Source: an uncultured Bacteroidales bacterium (GTDB lineage: Bacteria; Bacteroidota; Bacteroidia; Bacteroidales; Bacteroidaceae). From it: a stretch of 41,324 nucleotides of DNA. The notes beneath the pieces are model-generated. The model was given only the letters and a program-made list of their open reading frames with translations. It had not been told where the DNA came from and ran no database searches. Below, piece by piece: positions 1-6,976 of this stretch (the stretch's first letter is position 1; each line of letters starts with the position of its first letter). The stretch covers positions 1-41,324 of the forward strand of contig CACYXI010000013.1 of assembly GCA_902778265.1 (NCBI GenBank), read 5' to 3'. The position numbers and the translations under genes were made by a program.

Positions 1-693
1 GTCGCCGTCCCAGTCGTAGGCTATGATGTTCTGCTCATTGTTCTGGAAGTCGCCCATGTTCGGACCGCAGTTCACCCACCATAGTCGTGTGCCGTCCTGC
101 TTCAAGACTTCGAAGATAGAGTATTCGCCTGTGGCCTTGCCGTCGATCTTAGGACCGAGCTTTGGGTAACTCTGCTGAATCTCGCTATCATTATCGAATT
201 TCATGAGGATTTCGAGTTCGCCGTCGCCGTCAACGTCGGCGCAGCACGCATCGTTAGGCACGAGTGTAGATTTTATTCCCTCATGCTTGAGCTTTATCTC
301 CTTGTAGCTCGTGCTCCATACCGATGCCGCCTTGCTCTGTGCCTGTTCCTGTCCTCTTACGACGGCAGCCACGGTGTAAGTGCTCGTGGCGTTGCCCGAA
401 GTGTCGGAGTAGTTGGATGTCGTTAGTCCCGACTTTATTAGTGTCCCGTCCTTATATACGTTGTACGTAACGTCATAGTACTCAGACCCTAATAGTCGCC
501 AACTGAGATACACTCCGGAGTTCACCTTCATGGCTACGAGGCCACGGTCGAGCTTATCCGTGGTGCGCTGGGCGAAGGCTGGCATGGCGGCAATCGCCAA
601 AAGACCCACCCCCAGACCCCTCCTATAAAGGGAGGGGAGTAGATAGCTTTTCTTGCTAAAGAAATTAGCTATTTCTCGATATATTTTGTGCAT
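1..693 (-). CDS. Rhamnogalacturonan lyase, PL11-type (partial, 3' end outside window)
   Basis: The reading frame is open from an ATG at 693 to the left edge, giving the first 231 residues. A signal peptide ends near AAMPAFAQ (about residue 42). After it come DRGLVAMKVNSG and VYLSWRLLG, a beta-sandwich with NVYKDG, then ADVDGDGELEILMKFDND and DGTRLWWVNCGPN followed by AYDWDGD. This order matches the N-terminal domain and Ca-binding DxDGDG blades of PL11 rhamnogalacturonan lyases (YesW/YesX type), which cut the rhamnose-galacturonate backbone of RG-I by beta-elimination. Secretion is expected. The family is usually about 600 residues or more, so roughly two thirds is missing at the window edge. 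The signal peptide is unusually long and contains a palindromic DNA repeat (617-637). The rhamnose catabolic genes at 36.9-41.1 kb fit the expected product. The PL11 assignment is by recognition of motifs, not by search. Confidence 0.82.
   Translation of the reverse strand, partial: MHKIYREIANFFSKKSYLLPSLYRRGLGVGLLAIAAMPAFAQRTTDKLDRGLVAMKVNSGVYLSWRLLGSEYYDVTYNVYKDGTLIKSGLTTSNYSDTSGNATSTYTVAAVVRGQEQAQSKAASVWSTSYKEIKLKHEGIKSTLVPNDACCADVDGDGELEILMKFDNDSEIQQSYPKLGPKIDGKATGEYSIFEVLKQDGTRLWWVNCGPNMGDFQNNEQNIIAYDWDGD
617..637. repeat. G/C-rich palindrome inside the PL11 signal-peptide codons
   Basis: The + strand reads CCCCTCC, TATAAA, GGGAGGGG, a near-perfect inverted repeat preceded by C-rich ACCCACCCCCAG. 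It lies in frame in the lyase signal peptide and encodes part of LPSLYRRGLGVG. Similar C/G-rich palindromes lie between genes at 4062-4178, 29262-29399 and 41111-41324, so this may be a mobile or recombinogenic repeat captured by the gene. Confidence 0.6.
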
Positions 694-752
694 ATTTATT
701 ATTATTGATTATTCATATTTTATAAATGATTATTCGTATATACCCGATGACC

Positions 753-873
753 ATCGAATAGGTTGGTGGTCGAATTGCGCCCTGAAAGGGCATGGTTTGC
801 ACATAGCCCAGGGCATCGCCCTGTGGTACTATGCCCGATGTGTTTTTTCGCCCTGTAAGGGCAAAAGCATTTA
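753..873. repeat. REP-like element, copy 1 (three triloop hairpins)
   Basis: The sequence contains three short hairpins with three-base loops: GCCCT-GAA-AGGGC (about 779-791), CAGGGC-ATC-GCCCTG (about 809-823) and GCCCT-GTA-AGGGC (about 850-862). A nearly identical block lies at 1562-1684, and its end is present inverted at 1331-1354. The last bases of this copy supply the stop codon of the transposase. The arrangement is that of REP sequences flanking a Y1 (RAYT-like) transposase. Confidence 0.8.
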
Positions 874-1326
874 ATCGGACAAAACATATCTATCGTCATA
901 TTCTACGTTATATAACCGTAAAAATGCGAGATATTCATCCCGAAAACTCTGTTTCTTATGGTGCTCCGCCTGATTGCCGACATATTCAAGTACCTTATCA
1001 ATTTGCGATTGACTGACCGAAAACACCGCATAACCACCTTGCCATGCGAAATGCTCGTAGGTCGGGGCTAATGCCTTTATCCATCGGCTACTATTGCGTT
1101 TCACCTCTTCCACAAGATGTGCCACCGTTTCATTCTTCGATAACAGACACACGATATGAACATGGTCACCAATGCCGCCAACACGAATGACCTTGCAGCC
1201 CGTAGTATTGACCAACATCCCTATATAGCTATGCACACGCTCCAAATGCTCATCGGCTATTTTGGGGCTGACGGTCTTCACATGGAAGATGATATGCAGA
1301 TATATTTTATATAGAGATTGTGGCAT
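871..1326 (-). CDS. IS200-like / RAYT-like Y1 transposase
   Basis: This is a 151-residue protein, the usual length for a Y1 (HUH) transposase. The metal-binding HUH motif is visible as GDHVHI (His55 and His57). The catalytic tyrosine is probably Tyr115 in LEYVGNQAEHHKK, with the characteristic downstream Gln and HH. The N-terminus MPQSLYKIYLHIIFHVKT is typical of the short Bacteroidetes group. Such enzymes nick single-stranded DNA at hairpins and mobilise IS200/IS605 or REP elements. No TnpB-like accessory gene is present. The gene is bracketed by inverted copies of a REP-like hairpin (850-873 and 1331-1354), and its stop codon falls within the flanking repeat. The frame is intact, so it could be active. 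A domesticated RAYT and a simple IS200 element are both possible. The flanking repeats favour RAYT. Confidence 0.9.
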   Translation of the reverse strand: MPQSLYKIYLHIIFHVKTVSPKIADEHLERVHSYIGMLVNTTGCKVIRVGGIGDHVHIVCLLSKNETVAHLVEEVKRNSSRWIKALAPTYEHFAWQGGYAVFSVSQSQIDKVLEYVGNQAEHHKKQSFRDEYLAFLRLYNVEYDDRYVLSD

Positions 1327-1330
1327 ATTA

Positions 1331-1447
1331 TTAATGCTTTTGCCCTTACAGGGCGATTGGTGGTATGTCGTTCATACCCAGGGCGATGCCCTGGGCTATG
1401 GGCTTGTTGGGCTTTCAGCCCGTCGTTCGCTCACGGACGTTAAATAG
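1331..1447. repeat. REP-like element, inverted copy upstream of the transposase
   Basis: Bases 1331-1354 are the reverse complement of the end of the copies at 753-873 and 1562-1684. Further triloop hairpins follow: CCCAGGGC-GAT-GCCCTGGG and GGGCT-TTC-AGCCC. With copy 1 it forms the inverted flanks of the transposase gene. Confidence 0.75.
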
Positions 1448-1463
1448 TTTGACGATTGAATGA

Positions 1464-1684
1464 CGCCTTGAAAGGGTAGGGCTTGTACACAGTCTATAAC
1501 ATAGAATATGTTGATGTCCGAATTACGCTTTGAAAGGGTAGGGCTTGTACACAGCCCAGAACATCGAATTGGTTGGTGGTCGATTTGCGCCCTGAAAGGG
1601 CAAGGTTTGCACCTAGCCCAGGGCATCGCCCTGTGGGTGTTATGTCCAATGTGATTTATTCGCCCTGTAAGGGCAAAAGCATTA
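1464..1684. repeat. 62-bp tandem units ending in REP-like copy 2
   Basis: Units starting CGCYTTGAAAGGGTAGGG begin at 1464 and 1526, and the related CGCCCTGAAAGGGCAAGG begins at 1588, so the spacing is exactly 62 bp. The third unit runs into a full REP-like copy (1562-1684) with the same three triloop hairpins as 753-873. With 1331-1447 this accounts for most of the 470-base gap between the transposase and the protease gene. No gene is supported here. Confidence 0.75.
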
Positions 1685-1753
1685 TTTCATATTGGGCTTT
1701 TGCCATTCTGGGCATCATTCGTCATTATACGGATAAGCAAATTTGTAATAAAA

Positions 1754-1785
1754 ATCTGTCATCTGTCAATCTGTCAAACTGTCAA
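1754..1785. repeat. ATCTGTC near-tandem 7/8-mer repeat
   Basis: Four imperfect copies of (A)ATCTGTC lie just after the stop codon of the minus-strand protease gene. This is one of many short-period repeats in the gaps of this window. Confidence 0.6.
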
Positions 1786-1796
1786 GGGGGTATTTT

Positions 1797-4019
1797 TTAT
1801 TTCACCGTCACCTTTTTGCCATTCTTGATGATTAATCCCTTGACATTACCATTGATGCGCTGCCCATTGAGATTGTAGGTTTGCTCATTGGTGGCATTAA
1901 TGTTATTTTCTGCCTTAACCTCGGTGATCCCCGTTGTTGCTGGCCAATATTTCGCAATCTCGTCTTCGGAAAGGATTATCCATTGCTGCTTGGTGGCAGA
2001 ATCGGAGAAGTCGAAGGTGACGAATGAGGTGTTGGAAGTATAGTTTGAGGTATTGGCAGAAAGGGTGGAAGTACCCGTGATCCAATAGCCGTGGGTGGTC
2101 AGTTTATCAGTTGCCGTGGTGATGGTGACATCGGTACGGTCGGGCATGAGCTGGAACTTCTCCGTATCAGCAGGCTTTGCGGTGGTGTAGAGCATATAAC
2201 CGCTGCGTTTGGAGAGGTACTTGTTCTTTGCCACGTTCTTGAATAGATACATGCCTGTCTCAGGCTCGTAGGTAAGCGTCCATGCAGCCTCGTCTGGAAT
2301 GCCGTTGTTATCAGAAAGCATATCCTTCAGGGCTATTGTCTTTGAGCCGTTGGCATAGAGAAGAGCCTCGCCGAGTCCGCTGGCAGAGTTCTTGCACATG
2401 AGATAGTATTTCTTCGTTTCATCGAAATTGTATGTGTAGCCAGGGAGTCCGTTTGTGTAGGCTGTGGTAGGGCAGAGGCCATCGATGAACATCGCATAAA
2501 GCAGACAGCATCCGCCGACATACTGAAGTTCGAGATGCTTATCCTTGTCTGCACCGTTCACGAACCAATCGTATGTTGCGCTTGATCCCCATGCGTGAGT
2601 ACCGTCGCCCACCATACAGAAATCGGAGGTGTATGGGTTAGCCTCCTTGTTCTCAAGGAATGAGTACATCTTGTTAGCCTCACGACCATACCATTTCCAG
2701 TTATGGAGGTTGGTGTCAGCATAGCGGTTGGAAGTGCCTACACCCACGCCGTGACCAGTCTCATGGAGCACCGTACCGATAGCCTGATTACCTGTATTAG
2801 GTCCGATGCGCATCCATCCTCCATAACTGCAATCGGCAGTAGAAGTGCTTGCGCCATAGTGACCTGAGAGGGTGAAGCCCTTTATGCCCGTCCACTCATT
2901 GAAATAGTCGATGGTCTGGTTTATGGCAGTACGGCAACGGTCGTTAGCCTCCGCCGTAGGAGCACCATTATCCCATGTGCCTGTACAGTTACCCTTTGGG
3001 TGGGTGACAATCTTCACCTCTTCGCCATACGCCACGGTGTAAGTCTTGTTCATGACGTAAGGACGGAGATAATACACGGTGGCAGGTTCAAGATTGGTGA
3101 TGTGATAGATATTGCCGTTGAGCGTCCAGTACTCGGTGGTGCGGTCATCGAGCACGGTTGGGGTATGCTCCTTACTCCAGCATACGCCACGTTCAAGTAT
3201 ATTCGTTCCTGTCATCGTGGCACGCATAAGAGCCTGTGTTGCACCAGTAGGAACGTATGTGTTCGTCTTCGTAACCGTTGGCTCAAGACCATCGCCAGCG
3301 GTAGCGTTTGCAAGGTTAAGGGCAAACTCAGCCTTTGAAATGGCTGCATTAAGGGCAAAGAGTGTCTTTTGCATATCCATGCTTTCAGAAGTCTCGGTAA
3401 AGGTCTTTGCCGTTTGAATGGCAGAGAGAAGAGGCGTGATAGCCTTGGCATCAATATTTTGCGAGGCGAGGCCTTCAGCTTTTGTGATGCTTTCTGATAG
3501 CTTTGAGAATATGACTGCGGAAGATTCTGCCTCAATGAGGGTAAGACGGAAATTGTCGATGGCGAGCCAGTTTCCCTTAGCTCCTTTTGCTATGAAACCA
3601 ATCTCTACCTCACCTGTGGTGCATGAGAAATCCACGCTATAATCATTCGGAGTGAAGACATCGGTTTTCTGGTCGCCAGCATAGATATATGCACCAGAGC
3701 ATTGCTCAGAAGTAGAAGCCTCGTTCTGGTTCTGTGCTGCTACCGTGAGGGTATATTTGCCAAGAGGGAGATCCGAAATAACCTGTGATACGCTTGCATC
3801 ACCAACATTACTGCCCTTCGATACCCATTTCTCTACATACACGCTACCATTCTTCTTCGAGAAAGAAGAATTTCCTTGTACCTGAAGACCGCTTGACTTC
3901 CATTTTGAAAGTCCGCCAGTTTCGAAAGATGGGTTGCTGATGTATTTTGTCGCATCAGTCTGTGCAGAGGCGTTTAGCGTGGTGCACAGAGCCAGAATAA
4001 TGATATAGTTAGGCTTCAT
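1797..4019 (-). CDS. Secreted zinc metalloprotease-like protein, multi-domain
   Basis: The 740-residue protein has a signal peptide (about 1-19, NASAQ) and is predicted to be secreted. The order seen is an N-terminal jelly-roll/CBM-like domain (about 25-163, starting YISNPSFETGGLSKW), a helical linker (165-240), an FN3-like Bacteroidetes domain (245-340, RGVCWS and YYLRPY), and a catalytic region (345-520) with VLHETGHGVGVG. In it His419, Glu420 and His423 form an HExxH zinc motif. A ricin-like trefoil follows (about 525-700), then a tail with YNLNGQRI and KNGKKVTVK. The HExxHxxG pattern resembles metzincins, but the position of the usual third ligand is Thr, so the third ligand must lie elsewhere or the family differs. 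Role unknown. It is the last gene of the FAS1/SusCD run, so cleavage of glycoproteins or mucin-like substrates is possible (inference). Confidence 0.7.
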   Translation of the reverse strand: MKPNYIIILALCTTLNASAQTDATKYISNPSFETGGLSKWKSSGLQVQGNSSFSKKNGSVYVEKWVSKGSNVGDASVSQVISDLPLGKYTLTVAAQNQNEASTSEQCSGAYIYAGDQKTDVFTPNDYSVDFSCTTGEVEIGFIAKGAKGNWLAIDNFRLTLIEAESSAVIFSKLSESITKAEGLASQNIDAKAITPLLSAIQTAKTFTETSESMDMQKTLFALNAAISKAEFALNLANATAGDGLEPTVTKTNTYVPTGATQALMRATMTGTNILERGVCWSKEHTPTVLDDRTTEYWTLNGNIYHITNLEPATVYYLRPYVMNKTYTVAYGEEVKIVTHPKGNCTGTWDNGAPTAEANDRCRTAINQTIDYFNEWTGIKGFTLSGHYGASTSTADCSYGGWMRIGPNTGNQAIGTVLHETGHGVGVGTSNRYADTNLHNWKWYGREANKMYSFLENKEANPYTSDFCMVGDGTHAWGSSATYDWFVNGADKDKHLELQYVGGCCLLYAMFIDGLCPTTAYTNGLPGYTYNFDETKKYYLMCKNSASGLGEALLYANGSKTIALKDMLSDNNGIPDEAAWTLTYEPETGMYLFKNVAKNKYLSKRSGYMLYTTAKPADTEKFQLMPDRTDVTITTATDKLTTHGYWITGTSTLSANTSNYTSNTSFVTFDFSDSATKQQWIILSEDEIAKYWPATTGITEVKAENNINATNEQTYNLNGQRINGNVKGLIIKNGKKVTVK

Positions 4020-4041
4020 AGTTATTAATTTTTAAATTATA

Positions 4042-4212
4042 AAATGAAGAATGAAAAATATAAGACCCTCTCCCCGCTGACACATACTCCGATGTTATCA
4101 ACATTGGACTTCCCCCTTAAAGTGGGAGAGTCGGTTCGCGGTGGGAAGTCTCCCTTTAAGGGAGATTTAGAGGGTCTTGTATTTTTCATTTTTCACTTTT
4201 CATTTTCATTTT
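4042..4212. repeat. Nested inverted repeat: 7-mer arms outside, G/C-rich palindrome inside
   Basis: The outer arms are near-tandem AATGAAG/AATGAAA units (4042-4060) facing TTTTTCA/CTTTTCA units (4180-4210). The inner arms AAGACCCTCT (4062-4071) and AGAGGGTCTT (4169-4178) are perfect complements. Between them, CTTCCCCCTTAAAG and related CTCCCTTTAAGGGAG sequences form further hairpins. The element fills the gap between the protease and glycosidase genes, and the outer arm abuts the glycosidase stop codon. Confidence 0.75.
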
Positions 4213-6918
4213 TTATTTCACCATTTTCTTTCCATTCTGGATGTAGATACCAGAAGGAACATTCTTCTTATTCATCTTTACACCAGAAAGGTTGTAGATG
4301 TCATTTTTAGAGTGAGTATCTTTCACATCTTTGATGGATGTCACCTCACCACCGTTTCTGATGGTCTCAACCTCATCGGCAGAGAGAGCATAGTTATAGA
4401 TGCGCAGGTCGTCGATATATCCTACGAAGAATGGATCTGCGGTATATTGACTGCGACCGATATAGTTACGCTTCGGATGGAAGTCGGATGGACGGATAGT
4501 GATGGCATTTGATGTTGTGGCATTACCATCAACATAGAGCGTAACGGCATCAGGGGCAAGCGTAACGGCTACATAGTGCCAGCCTGTTGTTGCCTTGGTG
4601 GTAGAGAGAATCTGCTCATCGCCTCCGTTCTTCATCACAAGACGCATCTCACTGCCATTGCTTGGGGTGAGGAAGAAATACTGGTCTGTTCCATTGCCGA
4701 AATCGAAAATGCGCTGCCAACTGTTAGTGTTATTGATGTTCACCCACATGGCTATCGTCATTTCTGAGAGATTTCCTACAGAAGGAGGGAGAGTGAGATA
4801 ACCGTCAGAACCCTTGAGATAGAGGCTCTTCTTACCACTCTTCTTCATCAGCGAACTGTATGATGTAGATCCAGATGTGATACCGTCAAGGATATTGATG
4901 GTAGCATCGTTTGTGTCGTCCTCGAAATCATAGTGCGCTATGAGAGCTTTCTCCGAATTTGCGGTAGCACTAACCTCTGTTGATGCTTCCGACTGATTGC
5001 GTGAGTTATCTACTGCCTTGATCTTATAGGTATAGTTCTGCCCTGGAGTAATATCATTATCAATAAACTCCGTACCTTCCACCATGCGACCTATCATGTC
5101 AAAGGTGTTGGGTGTTGGGTGTTGGGTGATGGCTTTGCGGAAAATGTTATATCCAACGATGTCATCCTCTGAATTGGCTGTCCAAGAAAGCTTGATAGAA
5201 CCGCTCTGAACATCCGCGGATACATTTGTTGGGGCAATAGGGGCATCAAGTTCGAGCTTTGGCTTAACCTCTACTGGCATAAAGCGCCATTGCTGTTCTG
5301 GATTGCCTGTAAACGCAGCCTGCTGGATGTAGTTATTGGCAGATGTTCCTGCATTCTTAACTTCGAGATACAGACCGCTATGACGTGAGCGGATGTACCA
5401 GCTATCATTGCCTGCATATTCAAGGAACCATTGCTCGTTAGTACCCTTACCGCCTCTCACATTGATGATGGATGCACCAGCAGATGTACTCCAGTCCTTT
5501 ATATCCATAAGTAGGGTAGGGTCTTTCTTCCAAAAGAGCCAGAAATATCCGAGATCACCCTGTCCTGTGGTTGGAACCATTTCAAGATTCCATTGATAGG
5601 CATCATTGATGTTTGGGGTTAAGTTGTTGAGTGTATATTTCCTCAATGCAATACCTCGACCGCTTTCCGTCTTGTTATCGTATGTTCCGAGGCATAGCTT
5701 GGCATTCATATTCATTATGACGTATGTGCCATTCTTGATAGGGTCGAGTGGGGCATCCTCACCGCTATGGATGAGTACCATACGCTCAGCGTTAGTCTGA
5801 CCTTGCTGATAGCCAGTACCGCCAGGCATCTCTACGCTGTATGAGTATGTAGGGCCATAGCCATCGAAGAATACAGGACGGTCAGTAGAGATAAATTCGT
5901 ATGAAGACTTTGTTGCCTGACGCTCTGATGTTCCGAGGAAGGCATCCATACGTCCGTCATTACGCTTATACACGGTTGCTGCCGACCATGCGTCACGATT
6001 CTCAGCATAGCCAATCTCCTTGCCATAGAATGAAGCTCTGCAATATTCTCCGCGTGCAGCTCCATCCCATCCCCACCATACGCCAGACTGCATTCCGTAG
6101 TGGGCTCCGATGAAAGCTTCACCTACATTGTGCAACTCGTCGGCTGTGGCATAGTTGCCGTCATTTCTTACCTTTTGCCAGAAATCAGCATAGTTTTTGA
6201 ACGAACCTGCAAGCTGATGGGTATTACCCTCGGTGGCATAAGGCAACATATAGTTATACCATTCAAGAGCCTTGTCGCAGTTGAGTGTGTTACCTGCGGA
6301 AATGCGGATTCCTGCAAGGGCAGGATCTTCAGAAATGAGCTTCGCAATAGCCTTGAAATGATCCTTCGTTCCCTCTCCCCATCCATCGTAGTCAGGTTCG
6401 TTGAATGGAGATATAGTGATTACATTAAAGCCTTTATTCTTGGCATAGAGAACCGAAGCCTTTATGACCTTGTACCACTCTTCTGGCTTACCATAGTAGT
6501 TATCCTTGTTTAGCTTCTCATGGTCACAGTTCAGTATGACATTGCGCACACCGCTGAGACTGATATGGTCAAGGCGTGTCTGAAGGGCAGCCTGTTGTGC
6601 AGAGGATAGATTGCCGTTAGCATCCACAAGGTCGCTTGGCTGGAATGATATACGGCCAGTAGCCATCACATCCTTGCCAATGTAGTTTGTTCCTCGTGTC
6701 ACGTTGTCGGCATTATCCCATGCCACATCCATTCCCCACTTTATTGGTTCTTGTGGAATAAGATACTCGCTGATATCAGCATCAGCCTTGAAAGGAACGG
6801 CTGTAGCCTTCGCCTTTCCACTTGTTACCCACATTGATGAGTGTGTGGTACGTTGCGCAAACGATGCTGCCGGGAATCCCGACAACATCGCTGCTAATAT
6901 AATCACTTGTCTTTTCAT
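4213..6918 (-). CDS. Secreted clan GH-A-like glycoside hydrolase with ricin, FN3 and LamG domains
   Basis: The 901-residue protein starts with a signal peptide (about 1-22, AASFAQ). The catalytic region (about 55-390) resembles a clan GH-A barrel of GH30/GH39/GH5 type. ISPFNEPDYDGWG places a likely acid/base at Glu174, and VGEAFIGAHYG offers Glu267 as a possible nucleophile. I cannot assign the family firmly. It is followed by a ricin-type trefoil (about 394-555, with QWNL and QWRF repeats), an FN3 domain (about 575-660) and a Laminin-G/LamG-like lectin domain (about 665-835). A C-terminal tail carries DIYNLSGVKM and ends QNGKKMVK. It lies 58 bp downstream of the second SusD gene and probably degrades a glycan at the cell surface or outside the cell. 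The FN3 loop contains an in-frame heptamer repeat (5104-5132). Confidence 0.7.
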   Translation of the reverse strand: MKRQVIILAAMLSGFPAASFAQRTTHSSMWVTSGKAKATAVPFKADADISEYLIPQEPIKWGMDVAWDNADNVTRGTNYIGKDVMATGRISFQPSDLVDANGNLSSAQQAALQTRLDHISLSGVRNVILNCDHEKLNKDNYYGKPEEWYKVIKASVLYAKNKGFNVITISPFNEPDYDGWGEGTKDHFKAIAKLISEDPALAGIRISAGNTLNCDKALEWYNYMLPYATEGNTHQLAGSFKNYADFWQKVRNDGNYATADELHNVGEAFIGAHYGMQSGVWWGWDGAARGEYCRASFYGKEIGYAENRDAWSAATVYKRNDGRMDAFLGTSERQATKSSYEFISTDRPVFFDGYGPTYSYSVEMPGGTGYQQGQTNAERMVLIHSGEDAPLDPIKNGTYVIMNMNAKLCLGTYDNKTESGRGIALRKYTLNNLTPNINDAYQWNLEMVPTTGQGDLGYFWLFWKKDPTLLMDIKDWSTSAGASIINVRGGKGTNEQWFLEYAGNDSWYIRSRHSGLYLEVKNAGTSANNYIQQAAFTGNPEQQWRFMPVEVKPKLELDAPIAPTNVSADVQSGSIKLSWTANSEDDIVGYNIFRKAITQHPTPNTFDMIGRMVEGTEFIDNDITPGQNYTYKIKAVDNSRNQSEASTEVSATANSEKALIAHYDFEDDTNDATINILDGITSGSTSYSSLMKKSGKKSLYLKGSDGYLTLPPSVGNLSEMTIAMWVNINNTNSWQRIFDFGNGTDQYFFLTPSNGSEMRLVMKNGGDEQILSTTKATTGWHYVAVTLAPDAVTLYVDGNATTSNAITIRPSDFHPKRNYIGRSQYTADPFFVGYIDDLRIYNYALSADEVETIRNGGEVTSIKDVKDTHSKNDIYNLSGVKMNKKNVPSGIYIQNGKKMVK
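5104..5132. repeat. In-frame GGTGTTG heptamer repeat in the glycosidase gene
   Basis: Three copies of GGTGTTG and one variant (GGTGATG) lie in tandem. On the coding strand they give ITQHPTPNT in an FN3 loop between NIFRKA and FDMIGR. The same type of insertion occurs in the GH35 gene at 32763-32797. Confidence 0.8.
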
Positions 6919-6976
6919 ATTATAATGTACAATTTATTATTTGCAATGTACAATAGTGTTTTCACAATGGTGGTAC

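Noticed and set aside
653-874. Plus-strand small open frames over the REP-like repeat
   Set aside because: They read through the hairpin repeats and overlap the lyase start on the other strand. The translation reflects repeat sequence, not a protein.
1573-1878. Plus-strand open frame over REP-like copy 2
   Set aside because: Composed of repeat DNA and overlapping the 3' end of the protease gene. Not supported as a gene.
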